Position numbers and translations under genes: made by a program. Below are positions 18,286-27,799 of a stretch of 64,000 nucleotides of DNA, piece by piece (positions within the stretch are counted from its first letter, which is position 1; the number at the start of each line of letters is the position of its first letter). The DNA is from Acetivibrio straminisolvens JCM 21531. GTDB taxonomy: Bacteria > Bacillota > Clostridia > Acetivibrionales > Acetivibrionaceae. The DNA is taken from positions 1 through 64,000 of the forward strand of contig NZ_BAVR01000005.1 in NCBI RefSeq assembly GCF_000521465.1. The letters run 5' to 3'. Below the pieces are notes generated by a model. The model had not been told where the DNA came from. It made no database searches and worked only from the letters and a program-made list of their open reading frames with translations.

Positions 18286-18893
18286 ATGGGAAGTGAGGTA
18301 AAAAAAAGTGAACCCTTTTCCAAAACATTTTATAAACTTTTTCTTAAAAGAATTATAGATATTTTTGCTTCGGCAACAGCTCTAATGCTGTTAATGCTTT
18401 ATTCATTATTATCGGTATATTTATAAAAATTGACTCAAAAGGACCGGTCATTTACAAACAAAAGAGAGTCGGCCAAGGCGGAAAAGATTTTTATGTATAT
18501 AAATTTAGAACAATGTACTTAAATGCAGACAAAATCGGACCCACAATTACAAAAGAAGGAGACCGCAGAATAACGAAGGTTGGCAAAATCTTAAGGAAAC
18601 TTAGTATAGACGAATTACCCCAAATGGTAAATGTCTTTTTAGGTCAAATGAGCCTTGTCGGTTACAGACCCGGAGTAAGAGAGAATTACAGCGAAGCTGA
18701 CCTAAAAAGCAGAATTTTCGATTTAAAACCGGGTATAACAGGATACGCCCAGGTAATGGGCAGAAGTACATTGACAAGGGAAGAAAAAAGAAACTGGGAA
18801 CTAAAATATGCCGAAGATGCTTCCTTTCTAGTTGACCTTAAAATAATTCTGTTGACAATTAAAAAGGTTGTGACTGGAGAGGCAGCATATTAA
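18286..18893 (+). CDS. initiating phosphoglycosyltransferase (PglC/WcaJ family), frameshifted here
   Basis: Restored product of ~202 residues. A single N-terminal hydrophobic segment (ALMLL...IIIGIFI) precedes the small monotopic PGT domain: GPVIYKQKRVGQGGKDFYVYKFRTM, the KLSIDELPQ motif with the catalytic Asp-Glu pair, and LVGYRPG. It transfers a sugar-1-phosphate from UDP-sugar to undecaprenyl phosphate, starting repeat-unit assembly. The frame breaks in a T-run at 18398-18400 (one T short). It starts 11 nt after the aldolase stop. Confidence 0.88.
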
Positions 18894-18903
18894 AAGGGGG
18901 CTT

Positions 18904-19835
18904 ATGTTTTTGAATACATGCATTGGATTAATAGCCGGCCATAGCGGTGATTCTCTTACAGACATATTGAAAAGAAAGGGATATCGGGTTGCCATTGTTG
19001 GAGGAGTTAAAAATGAGCCCGGAATGGATAAAGCTGACTTTGAATTGGTTGAGGATTTGTCGAACTACAAGGAGATTATCGGCTTTTTCAGGGAGCATGA
19101 AGTAAACAAGGTCATTATAGGAACAGGACACCACAAGGCTATTCTGCTGGCAGATGTTTTGGAGAAAAGCGGAATTAAAACCAATATCAATTATTCTAAA
19201 AGCCTCTTAGCGAAAGATAAAATCAAATTTAAAGAGGAACTTATAAAATTAGAAATAGCCACTCCCAAATATTTAAGTATAGATGTTAATAAAGACGTTT
19301 CAATCGATGAAATAACCGGAAAAATTGCAATTCCTTGTGTGGTAAAATCCTCTGTTGATGCCATTCAACCGGTAAAAGCAAATTCGGTGGCCGAACTTAA
19401 AGAAGCCATTGAAAAAGTAAAGGCAACCAATACTGTCGTACTGATTGAAGAATATATCAAGGGTAATGACTGTACTGTTGCTGTGGAAAGCAACGGGAAA
19501 AACATTCGAAGCCTGGGAGTGACATATTACTGTAAAGCTAAAGAATACAGGCTAAAAGGATTTGACGGAGCTTACTCAAGGAAAATGTCCGAGGATAAAG
19601 AATCCGAGATTTGCAAAATAGCCGTTGAAATTGCTAAGCAATTGGGTTTTACAGGCTCTTAAGAATTGACTTCATAGTTGATGAATGCAGCGAAAAAGTT
19701 TATGTTTTGGAGCTAAACACGGTAATTGTAACAGGATATAAAGGCAGTGCATACCCCTTCTTTAAGAAACAAGGCATAGACATTGCGGAAGTTATGATAT
19801 CAAACTCCCTAAAATTACTGGGACTGGAGACATAA
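18904..19835 (+). CDS. ATP-grasp ligase (D-Ala-D-Ala ligase-like), frameshifted here
   Basis: Restored product of ~310 residues with an N-terminal Rossmann-like region and an ATP-grasp core: IPCVVKSS, VVLIEEYIKGNDCTVAV, and the Mg-binding LELNT near the C-terminus after the repaired RIDFIVDE. Ligases of this class join a carboxylate to an amine using ATP. The frame is lost at 19659-19660 (CTT where CTTT continues the frame). The start is ATG 18904 or TTG 18910; the GGGGG site fits the latter better by spacing. The position between the PGT and GT-B genes suggests amide decoration of a glycan, but this is inference. Confidence 0.78.
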
Positions 19836-19837
19836 GC

Positions 19838-21041
19838 ATGAAAGAAGTTTTCTTTGTAACTTACGGCGGAGGCCATGTGAGAAGTGTAATTCCGGTTATT
19901 AAAGAATTGAAATCAAGGGGCCATAGAGTCTCTGTCCTTGGCCTAACAAGCAGCGTAAAGGATTTAAAAAAAGAAGAAATTGAATATAAAGGCATCAAGG
20001 ATTATTTGAATTTGTTCAGAGATGAAGAAGTTCAATTGATTTTAAAATACGGAGATATGTTTATTGATGAACATTTTGATGCCGGTTCAGGCTTGGATAA
20101 GCCGGAAATCAAAGTTTACTTGGGGATGAATCTATGGGATTTGTCCGTTCAATTTGAGAGTTTTGAAAAGGCTGTCGAGCTGTTTAACGAAAGCGGCAAA
20201 AATTGTTTTTTACCCGTTAATTCAATGGAAAGAATATTAAGCTGTGAAAAACCGGATGTAACTGTGGTCACATGCGGGAAAAGAGCCGAAAAAGCTGCTG
20301 CCTTCAGTGCCAATAAAATGGGCATAAAGGTGGTACGTATAGTTGATCTTTTGGGAGAAAATTTAGAAATCCCATACAAAGCAAAGGTGTGTGTATTAAA
20401 TAGCTATGCCAAAGCAAACATACTTTCAAGCAACAAAAACATGGACGAACAGGACGTAGTTGTGACAGGGCAGCCGAATATTGAACCGACTTATACCAAA
20501 GAACAGCTTAGGGATTTTATAAAGAAATATAGTCTTGATAGATTTAATAAGGTTATTTCTTTTTTCTCCCAGCCCAATATAGCTTACAGAGAGGATGTTC
20601 TGCTTGAATTTATTAAGCTTATGGAAAAAAGAACAAATTTTATGGGCATATGGAAAACTCATCCCAATGAGCAAATGGATTTATACACCAAGTATTTGAA
20701 TACATTACCGCCAAATTTATTGATTCTTAAAGAAGAAGATACCAATTTGATTTTAAGTAAGTCCGATTTGGTAATTACCTTTTACTCTACAGTTGGTTTA
20801 CAAGCTATAGCTGCAGATAAACCTCTTATAACCGTTAATTTTTCAAAAAATGCACATCCGGTGGAATATGACAAGTTGGGATGCGCAACTTCTTGTCAAA
20901 AATACCGAAGAATTCAAGAATACTATAAGTCTTTTACTTGAAAACAACAATCTGCGTGCCCGCCTTAAGGAAGCAAGGAAAAAACTGAAGCCGCCTAAAA
21001 GAGCGGCTCAAAATATTGCCAATGTTATTGAATATTCATAA
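19838..21041 (+). CDS. GT-B-fold protein (putative glycosyltransferase), frameshifted here
   Basis: Restored product of ~400 residues. It has a GGGHVRSVIPVIKELKSRGH N-terminal Rossmann start typical of GT-B enzymes and epimerase-like folds. A C-terminal nucleotide-binding half contains VVVTGQPN, FMGIWKTHPNE, LVITFYSTVGLQAIAADKPLITVNF and a helical end. This resembles MurG/UDP-GlcNAc-2-epimerase-like or capsule-type transferases, without clear family assignment. At about 20889-20894 the sequence has one base too many (or two too few), shifting to the frame that ends at 21041. It lies 2 nt after the ATP-grasp stop. Confidence 0.75.
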
Positions 21042-21055
21042 AAGGAGACAGAAAT

Positions 21056-22035
21056 ATGAGCAAAATTTTAGTTACCGGTGCCGATGGCTTTATCGGAAGC
21101 CATTTGACAGAAGAATTGGTGAAACAAGGATATAAAGTCAGAGCTTTTGTGTACTATAATTCTTTCAATTCTTGGGGTTGGCTGGATACTTTTCCTAAAG
21201 AAATCTTGAAAGAAATAGAAGTATTTACGGGAGATATCCGGGATTGTAACGGCGTTCTCGAAGCAATGAAAGGAATAGATAAAGTTTTTCATCTTGCAGC
21301 ATTGATAGCTATTCCCTTTAGTTATCATTCACCGGAGGCTTATGTGGACACAAACATCAAAGGTACTTTGAATGTACTGCAGGCAGCCAGAATCCTTAAT
21401 ACGTCAAGGCTCTTCATTACCTCTACATCGGAAGTGTACGGAACGGCACAATATGTCCCCATAGACGAACACCACCCTTATCAGGGACAGTCCCCCTACT
21501 CTGCTACAAAGATAGGTGCCGACAGACTGGCCGAATCTTTTTACAGGAGCTTTGACATGCCAATAACAATAGTAAGACCGTTCAATACATATGGACCAAG
21601 GCAATCGGCTAGAGCTGTCATACCGACAATCATAACCCAGCTTCTTTCCGGAAAAGAAGAGATTAAACTTGGTTCATTAACTCCCACAAGAGATTTTAAT
21701 TACGTTAAAGATACCGTAAACGGCTTTATTGAAATATCCAAAACAGACAAAACCATAGGTGAAGAAATCAATATTGCAAGCCAGCAAGAAATATCAATCG
21801 GTAAATTGGCTGAGGAACTGATACGGCAGATTAATCCGAATGCAAAAATCGTGTGTGATGAAGAAAGATTAAGGCCCGAAAAAAGTGAAGTCAACAGGCT
21901 ATTGGGTTCTAATGAAAAGCTAAAAAGGCTTACAAACTGGAAGCAAAACTATACCTTGAGCAAGGCCTGGCAGAGACCATTGAGTTTATTAGATGCAATT
22001 TAGACAAATACAAAACCGACCTTTACAACATCTAA
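21056..22035 (+). CDS. legB: NAD-dependent 4,6-dehydratase LegB, C-terminus frameshifted here
   Basis: Restored product of ~326 residues, an extended short-chain dehydrogenase: VTGADGFIGSHLTEEL cofactor motif, FHLAALIAIP, STSEVYGTAQ and the YSATK catalytic Tyr-Lys pair. The stretch YYNSFNSWGWLD is typical of LegB. It would dehydrate (GDP- or UDP-) GlcNAc to the 4-keto-6-deoxy sugar, the first committed step to legionaminic acid. The frame breaks at 21954-21955 (CC for CCC); the repaired end reads LEQGLAETIEFIRCNLDKYK and stops at 22035, 14 nt before legC. Confidence 0.9.
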
Positions 22036-22049
22036 TCGGAGGTGCAAAA

Positions 22050-23219
22050 GTGAGCAGGGAATTGTTACCGTTATCGGTTCCCAACTTAATGGGAAAAGAA
22101 ATTGAATATGTCTCAAATGTCGTCAAATCCGGGTGGGTTTCAACTGCCGGACCTTATGTGTCTGACTTTGAATCAAAGCTTTCGGAGTATGTGAATTGCA
22201 AAGGTGCGGTTTCCTGTCAAAACGGAACATCCGGACTTCACATAGCTCTCCAAGTTTGCGGTATCTCAAAGGATTGTGAAGTCATTGTTCCGACCCTTAC
22301 ATTTATTGCTGCCGTAAATCCGGTAAAATATACCGGTGCCGAACCGGTATTTATGGATTGTGACGATTCCCTAACTTTAGATGTTGCCAAACTTAGAGCT
22401 TTTTTTGAAAACGAATGCAGTTTCATAGACGGCAAACTCATAAATAAGGCTACAAAGAAGCATATAAAAGCAATACTTGTGGTACATGTATTCGGCAATA
22501 TGGCTGATATGGAAGGCATTATGGAGCTTTCCCAAAAATACAATCTAAAAGTCATAGAAGATGCCACAGAGGCCCTTGGAACTTACTATATTGACGGAAA
22601 ATACAAGGGCAAATACGCCGGAACCATCGGTGATGCCGGTGTGTATTCCTTTAACGGAAACAAAATTATCACAACCGGCGGAGGCGGAATGATTGTATCG
22701 AATAATGAGAATTTTCTAAAGAGAGCAAAGCACCTCACAACCCAGGCAAAATGCGACGAACTTTACTTTATCCACGATGAAATCGGATACAACTACCGGA
22801 TGACAAATATCCAAGCTGCGCTGGGACTTGCACAATTGGAGCAAATTGAACATTTTATAGAAACAAAGAGAAAAAATTATGAGTTTTACAAAAGGGAAAT
22901 AAGCAAAATTCATGGACTAAAGATTTTGGAATTTAAGGATAACATAAGGCCAAATTATTGGTTCTATTCCTTGTATATAGATGAAAATTATCCGTTAAAC
23001 AGAGATGAGGTAATTGGATACCTGGCATCTAAGAAAATTCAAACAAGACCGATATGGGGGCTTATTAGTGAGCAAAAACCCTATAAAGCAAACCAGACAT
23101 ACAGGATTGAAAAAGCATTTGAATATTTAGAGCATGTAGTTAACATTCCTTGCAGCTCAAATCTTCAAAAAGAAGATGCAGAATATGTAGTTGAATGTTT
23201 AAAACAAGCAGGGGTATAG
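22050..23219 (+). CDS. legC: PLP-dependent sugar aminotransferase LegC
   Basis: Protein of 389 residues of the DegT/DnrJ/EryC1 aminotransferase family, starting MSRELLPLSVPNLMGKE, a signature of the LegC subgroup. The cofactor lysine is in SFNGNKIITTGGGGM (K205), and IEDATEA supplies the aspartate that holds the pyridoxal ring. It would add the 4-amino group to the LegB product. The start is GTG 22050 with GGAGGTG 5 nt upstream; the longer frame from 21993 is the unrepaired tail region of legB. Confidence 0.93.
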   Translation: MSRELLPLSVPNLMGKEIEYVSNVVKSGWVSTAGPYVSDFESKLSEYVNCKGAVSCQNGTSGLHIALQVCGISKDCEVIVPTLTFIAAVNPVKYTGAEPVFMDCDDSLTLDVAKLRAFFENECSFIDGKLINKATKKHIKAILVVHVFGNMADMEGIMELSQKYNLKVIEDATEALGTYYIDGKYKGKYAGTIGDAGVYSFNGNKIITTGGGGMIVSNNENFLKRAKHLTTQAKCDELYFIHDEIGYNYRMTNIQAALGLAQLEQIEHFIETKRKNYEFYKREISKIHGLKILEFKDNIRPNYWFYSLYIDENYPLNRDEVIGYLASKKIQTRPIWGLISEQKPYKANQTYRIEKAFEYLEHVVNIPCSSNLQKEDAEYVVECLKQAGV

Positions 23220-23223
23220 AGCA

Positions 23224-24270
23224 ATGGATGTTGTAGATTTTTTAATAGATGAAGAAGCAACGGTGCTAAATGCAATGGAACAACTGGATAAGGTCGCAAA
23301 AAAGGTCCTCTTTGTCATAAATGCAGGCCGCTTTGTTGCAACTGTTACCGACGGGGATATAAGGCGTTGGATTTTAAAGAAAGGAAATCTTGATGCTAAG
23401 GTTAAGGAAATTGCCAACTACAGCCCAAAATTTCTATATGAAGAAGAAAAGAGCAAGGCTAAAGGATATATGAAAAAGTACTCTGTTGAGGCCCTGCCCA
23501 TACTGGATAAAGAGCGCAATATTGTCTCCGTCATCCTCTGGAATGATGAGCAAATTGAGCCAAAGAAAAGCCTGGATGTTCCGGTGGTAATCATGGCCGG
23601 AGGCCTGGGTACCCGGCTTTATCCATATACCAAAATACTTCCCAAACCGCTAATACCGATAGGTGAAATACCTATCGCAGAACATATAATGAACAGGTTT
23701 AACAAATTCGGATGCAAAGAGTTTTATCTCATTTTAAACCACAAGAAAAATACCGTAAAAGCATACTTTAGCGATATTGAAAAAAGCTACTCTGTAAATT
23801 ACGTGGAAGAAGAAAAGCCTTTAGGAACAGGCGGTGGACTTAGCCTTTTAAAAGGGAAAATTACTTCCACCTTTATCCTTTCAAATTGCGATATTTTAAT
23901 AGAAGAAAATTATGAAAAAATATATAACTACCATAAAAAACACAACAATCTGATAACCATGGTTTGCTCGCTAAAGAATATTAAAATTCCCTATGGTGTT
24001 ATTGAAATCAATGACAAGGGTGAAATCGAAAATATAAAGGAAAAGCCCGAACTGGTGTACTTTGTCAACACCGGGCTGTATTTTGCCGAAGCCAAAATCA
24101 TTGAAGAACTTGAAGAAAACCAACCCGTTGAATTTCCTGACATTATTAAAAAATACAAAAACGAAGGAGAAAAGATTGGAGTCTATCCAATAAGCGAAAA
24201 TAGTTGGATGGACATGGGACAGTTTGATGAAATGGAAAAAATGAAGAGAAGGTTGGAAAAAGATGAATAA
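23224..24270 (+). CDS. ptmE: CBS-domain nucleotidyltransferase, PtmE type
   Basis: Protein of 348 residues. A pair of N-terminal CBS domains (~1-115, TVTDGDIRRWIL) is fused to a sugar-1-phosphate nucleotidyltransferase (~120-345) with IMAGGLGTRLYPYTKILPKP. This architecture is that of Campylobacter PtmE, which makes the GDP-activated glucosamine used for legionaminic acid. The CBS pair probably binds a nucleotide and regulates activity. It follows legC by 4 nt and its stop overlaps the start of legH. Confidence 0.88.
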   Translation: MDVVDFLIDEEATVLNAMEQLDKVAKKVLFVINAGRFVATVTDGDIRRWILKKGNLDAKVKEIANYSPKFLYEEEKSKAKGYMKKYSVEALPILDKERNIVSVILWNDEQIEPKKSLDVPVVIMAGGLGTRLYPYTKILPKPLIPIGEIPIAEHIMNRFNKFGCKEFYLILNHKKNTVKAYFSDIEKSYSVNYVEEEKPLGTGGGLSLLKGKITSTFILSNCDILIEENYEKIYNYHKKHNNLITMVCSLKNIKIPYGVIEINDKGEIENIKEKPELVYFVNTGLYFAEAKIIEELEENQPVEFPDIIKKYKNEGEKIGVYPISENSWMDMGQFDEMEKMKRRLEKDE

Positions 24271-24906
24271 AAAAATTTTGCTAATAGGCGGCGGGGGCAC
24301 TGTAAATCTATTTTAGACAGCCTTCTTAATTTAAATGAGTATGATGATATAGGGATCATTGATACTAAAGAAAATGTTGGGAAAGCCGTACTTGGAATAC
24401 CAATAATGGGTTATGACAAGGATCTTCCCTCATTATACAAGGATGGATACCGTCATGCGTTTGTTGCTGTGGGAAGTATAGGTAATCCCTCTGTGCGCAT
24501 CAACATTTTCAATACTCTGTGCGAGATGGGATTTGCAATTCCCAATATAGTTGATACTTCAGCTAAAGTGAGTAAATACGCTCAAATTGATAAAGGGGTT
24601 TTTATCGGCAAACAAGCCATTGTAAACGCCGGTGCCGTAATTCGTCAGGGAGCAATTATAAATTCCGGTGCCATTGTCGAACATGACTGTGAAATCGGAG
24701 AGTTTGTGCATATAGCCCCAGGAACGGTTTTATGCGGAGGAGTAAAAATCGGAGAACATTCCCATATTGGCTCAAATAGCATTGTCAAACAAGGAATCCT
24801 CATTGGTTCAAACTGCATAATCGGAATGGGAAGCGTTGTAACAAAAGAAATAAGGGATAGCGTAATGGCCTATGGAAATCCATGCAGAGAGGTGAAGAAA
24901 CTTTGA
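24263..24906 (+). CDS. legH: NeuD/PglD-type acyltransferase (LegH), frameshifted here
   Basis: Restored product of ~214 residues. An N-terminal Rossmann-like nucleotide-sugar site (MNKKILLIGGGGHCKSILDSL) is followed by a left-handed beta-helix of hexapeptide repeats (~95-200: AQIDKGVFIGKQAIVNAGAV and later). It probably N-acetylates the 4-amino group made by LegC; the NeuD family also includes sialate O-acetyltransferases. One C is missing at about 24298, ending the first frame after 17 codons. It overlaps ptmE by 8 nt and legI by 4 nt. Confidence 0.85.
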
Positions 24907-25897
24907 AAGTATTTGTCATAGCAGAGGCAGGCATAAATCACAACGGAAGCTTAGAGTTTGCAAAGAAACTGGTAGATGCGGCTAAAGACGCCGGCGCTGA
25001 TTGTATAAAGTTTCAAACCTTTATCTCTAAGAATCTTGTTACAAAAAACGCTTTAAAGGCCGAGTACCAAAAGCAGCAAACAGGAGCAAAAGAATCTCAG
25101 TATGACATGCTCAAAAAGTATGAACTCTCGTTTGATGAATTTGTTAAGCTAGGCAGGTACTGCCAGGATAAAAACATTGAATTTCTTTCTACAGCCTTTG
25201 ATTTTGAAAGTATAGAATTTCTAAAAAGTTTTGATATGAAAAGGTGGAAGATTCCTTCGGGGGAGATTACAAATCTTCCTTATTTAATAAAAATAGCAAA
25301 GTTAAACAAACCCGTCATTCTATCTACGGGTATGAGCACAATGGATGAAATAAAAAATGCGGTTTCGGTATTGAAAGAAAACAGTGCCGGAGAAATTACA
25401 GTTCTTCACTGTACGACAGAGTATCCGGCACCCTTTAGTGATGTAAACCTTAGAGCCATGCTCTCAATAAAAGAAGGGCTCGGCGTAAAAGTAGGATATT
25501 CCGACCATACGAAAGGAATTGAAGCAGCCATTGCAGCTGTTGCATTAGGAGCATCTGTTATAGAAAAGCACTTAACTTTGGATAAGAATATGGAAGGCCC
25601 TGACCACAAATCAAGTCTTGAGCCAAGCGAAATGAAAGCCATGGTAGAATCCATCAGAAATATTGAAATTGCTTTGGGCGACGGAACAAAGAAGCTTCAG
25701 AATCGGAGAAAAAAAACATTTGCGTTGCCCGCAAAAGCATTGTGGCCAAAAGATATATCAAAAAGGGAGAAATTTTCACTGAAGAAAATTTGACGGTAAA
25801 AAGGCCCGGTAACGGTATCAGCCCGATGCAATGGTTTGAAGTACTCGGGAAAAGAGCCGTAAGAGATTTTCAGGAAGACGAGTTGATAGAGTTATGA
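24903..25897 (+). CDS. legI: N,N'-diacetyllegionaminate synthase LegI (NeuB family), frameshifted here
   Basis: Restored product of ~331 residues: NeuB catalytic TIM barrel (VFVIAEAGINHNGSLE, DCIKFQTF, GYSDHTKGIEAA, EKHLTLDKNMEGPDHKSS) followed by a C-terminal SAF antifreeze-like domain (SIVAKRYIKKGEIFTEEN...). It condenses phosphoenolpyruvate with a 6-deoxy diacetamido-hexose to form the nonulosonic acid. The start is TTG 24903, overlapping the legH stop, with AGAGGTGAAG upstream. An A-run at 25709-25716 breaks the frame before the SAF domain; the repaired stop (25895-25897) overlaps the legG ATG. Confidence 0.9.
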
Positions 25898-27066
25898 AAA
25901 AAGTAATAAGCGTGTTTACAGCCACAAGAGCCGAGTATGGTTTGTTAAAACCTATAATATATAAATTGAATAAAATAAAAGAATTTGATGTAAGGATTGT
26001 GGCAACGGGTGCACACCTTTCACCGGAGTTTGGGCTCACTTACAAAGAAATAGAGAAAGACGGATTTCATATCGATGAAAAAATAGAAATTCTGTTAAGT
26101 GCGGATACACCGTCTGCAATATCCAAATCAATGGGTCTTGTTATGATTGGATTTGCAGACTATTTTAAAAAGATTAATCCGGATTTATTGATTGTTCTCG
26201 GAGACAGATATGAAACCCTTGCAGTTTCAATGGCAGCCGTAAATCAAAGAATTCCCATTGCCCATCTTTACGGCGGCGAATCAACGGAAGGAGCTATTGA
26301 CGAATCAATCCGTCATGCCATAACCAAATTAAGCTATCTTCACTTTACAAGTACGGAAGGCTATAGGAAAAGAGTTATACAGTTGGGAGAACATCCGGAC
26401 CGGGTGTTTAATGTGGGGGCCATTGGCATAGAGAATATACTAAACGAAAAACTGCTGTCAAAAGAAGAATTGGAAAAAGAATTAAAGCTGGATTTAAGTA
26501 AGCCTTATGCAATAGCTTGCTTTCATCCGGTTACTTTGGAAGAAAACACTTCCAGAAAGCACATTACTGCTTTGCTTGAAGCATGCAGGGCATATGAGAA
26601 TATAAATTTCATATTTACCAAAACCAATGCCGACTCGGACGGACGCATTATAAACCAGCTTATTGATAAATACACAGAGGAAAATGACAACATTACTGCC
26701 TTTACTTCACTAGGTATGGTTAATTACCTAAGCGCCCTAAAGCACAGTGCCATGATAATAGGCAATTCCTCAAGCGGATTGCTGGAAGCACCTAGCTTTG
26801 GCATTCCCACAATAAATATCGGTGAACGGCAAAAAGGAAGAATACAAGCCACAAGTGTCATAAATTGCAATCCTACTAAAAAGGAAATAAAACAGGCAAT
26901 TAGAAAGGCTTTGTCAGATTCATTTATCAAACAAGCAAAAGAAACTGTCAACCCTTATGGAGACGGAAACACTTCCGAGAAAGTAATTGAAGTAATTAAA
27001 GAATATGTATTGAGTAAGAAAATAAATCTTAAAAAAGAGTTTTACAACATTGAGGTTGAGATATGA
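25894..27066 (+). CDS. legG: UDP-N-acetylglucosamine 2-epimerase family hydrolase LegG (NeuC type)
   Basis: Protein of 390 residues, intact, of the hydrolysing UDP-GlcNAc 2-epimerase family: ATRAEYGLLKPIIYKL at the N-terminus, VLGDRYETL, HLYGGESTEGAIDESIRHAITK and IGNSSSGLLEAPSFGIPTINIG at the nucleotide-binding half. In the legionaminic pathway it removes the nucleotide and inverts C2, producing the 2,4-diacetamido mannose-type precursor for LegI. It overlaps legI and legF by 4 nt each, indicating translational coupling. Confidence 0.93.
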   Translation: MKKVISVFTATRAEYGLLKPIIYKLNKIKEFDVRIVATGAHLSPEFGLTYKEIEKDGFHIDEKIEILLSADTPSAISKSMGLVMIGFADYFKKINPDLLIVLGDRYETLAVSMAAVNQRIPIAHLYGGESTEGAIDESIRHAITKLSYLHFTSTEGYRKRVIQLGEHPDRVFNVGAIGIENILNEKLLSKEELEKELKLDLSKPYAIACFHPVTLEENTSRKHITALLEACRAYENINFIFTKTNADSDGRIINQLIDKYTEENDNITAFTSLGMVNYLSALKHSAMIIGNSSSGLLEAPSFGIPTINIGERQKGRIQATSVINCNPTKKEIKQAIRKALSDSFIKQAKETVNPYGDGNTSEKVIEVIKEYVLSKKINLKKEFYNIEVEI

Positions 27067-27755
27067 AAAATATAGCAATCATTCCGGCAAGATCCGGCTC
27101 TAAAGGCTTGAAAGATAAAAATATTAAACTGCTCAACGGAAAACCTCTATTGGCATATTCAATTGAAGCGGCAAAGGAATCCGGTTTGTTTGAGGAAATA
27201 ACGGTATCCACCGATTCGGTAAAATATGCAAAAATCGCCGAAGAATGGGGTGCCAACGTTCCTTTTCTAAGACCTGCGGAACTTTCCAATGATACGGCTT
27301 CATCATGGGATGCGGTTAAATACGTTATAGAAAAATACAGAGAACTTGGCCGGGAATTTGATACAGTAGCCTTGCTGCAGCCAACTTCCCCTCTAAGAAA
27401 CTCTACTGATATTATCAAAGGGTATGAAATCATGGAGAAGAAATCTGCGAATTCTGTCATAGCAGTATGCGAAGCGGAACATTCGCCGTTATGGATGAAT
27501 ACTTTGCCAAAAAATCATTCCATGGCTGGCTTTATCAGGCCGGATATTGCAAATATCCCAAGGCAAAGCATACCTACCTATTACAGGATTAATGGGGCTT
27601 TATATATTGTCAAGGTTGAGTATTTGATAAATTGTCAAAATATTTACTCTGATAAAAGTTATGCTTTGATTATGGATAAAGAAAATTCGATTGACATTGA
27701 CGATATATTTGATTTTAAGATTGCAAGTTTGATATTAAAAGAAAGAATGCAATAG
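27063..27755 (+). CDS. legF: CMP-legionaminic acid synthetase LegF (NeuA family)
   Basis: Protein of 230 residues of the CMP-nonulosonate cytidylyltransferase family: IIPARSGSKGLKDKNIKLLNGKPLL (CTP-binding), LLQPTSPLRN and an IDIDDIFDF metal-binding end. It activates the nonulosonic acid as the CMP-sugar for a glycosyltransferase. It is the last gene of the tightly overlapping leg set, 44 nt before the polymerase gene. Confidence 0.93.
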   Translation: MKNIAIIPARSGSKGLKDKNIKLLNGKPLLAYSIEAAKESGLFEEITVSTDSVKYAKIAEEWGANVPFLRPAELSNDTASSWDAVKYVIEKYRELGREFDTVALLQPTSPLRNSTDIIKGYEIMEKKSANSVIAVCEAEHSPLWMNTLPKNHSMAGFIRPDIANIPRQSIPTYYRINGALYIVKVEYLINCQNIYSDKSYALIMDKENSIDIDDIFDFKIASLILKERMQ

Positions 27756-27799
27756 CTTCGTATCTCTAAATGTATATTTTTTAAGTCAGGTGATAAAAC

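Noticed and set aside
21993-22049. Longer start for legC
   Set aside because: This stretch encodes the repaired legB C-terminus; GGAGGTG places the legC start at GTG 22050.
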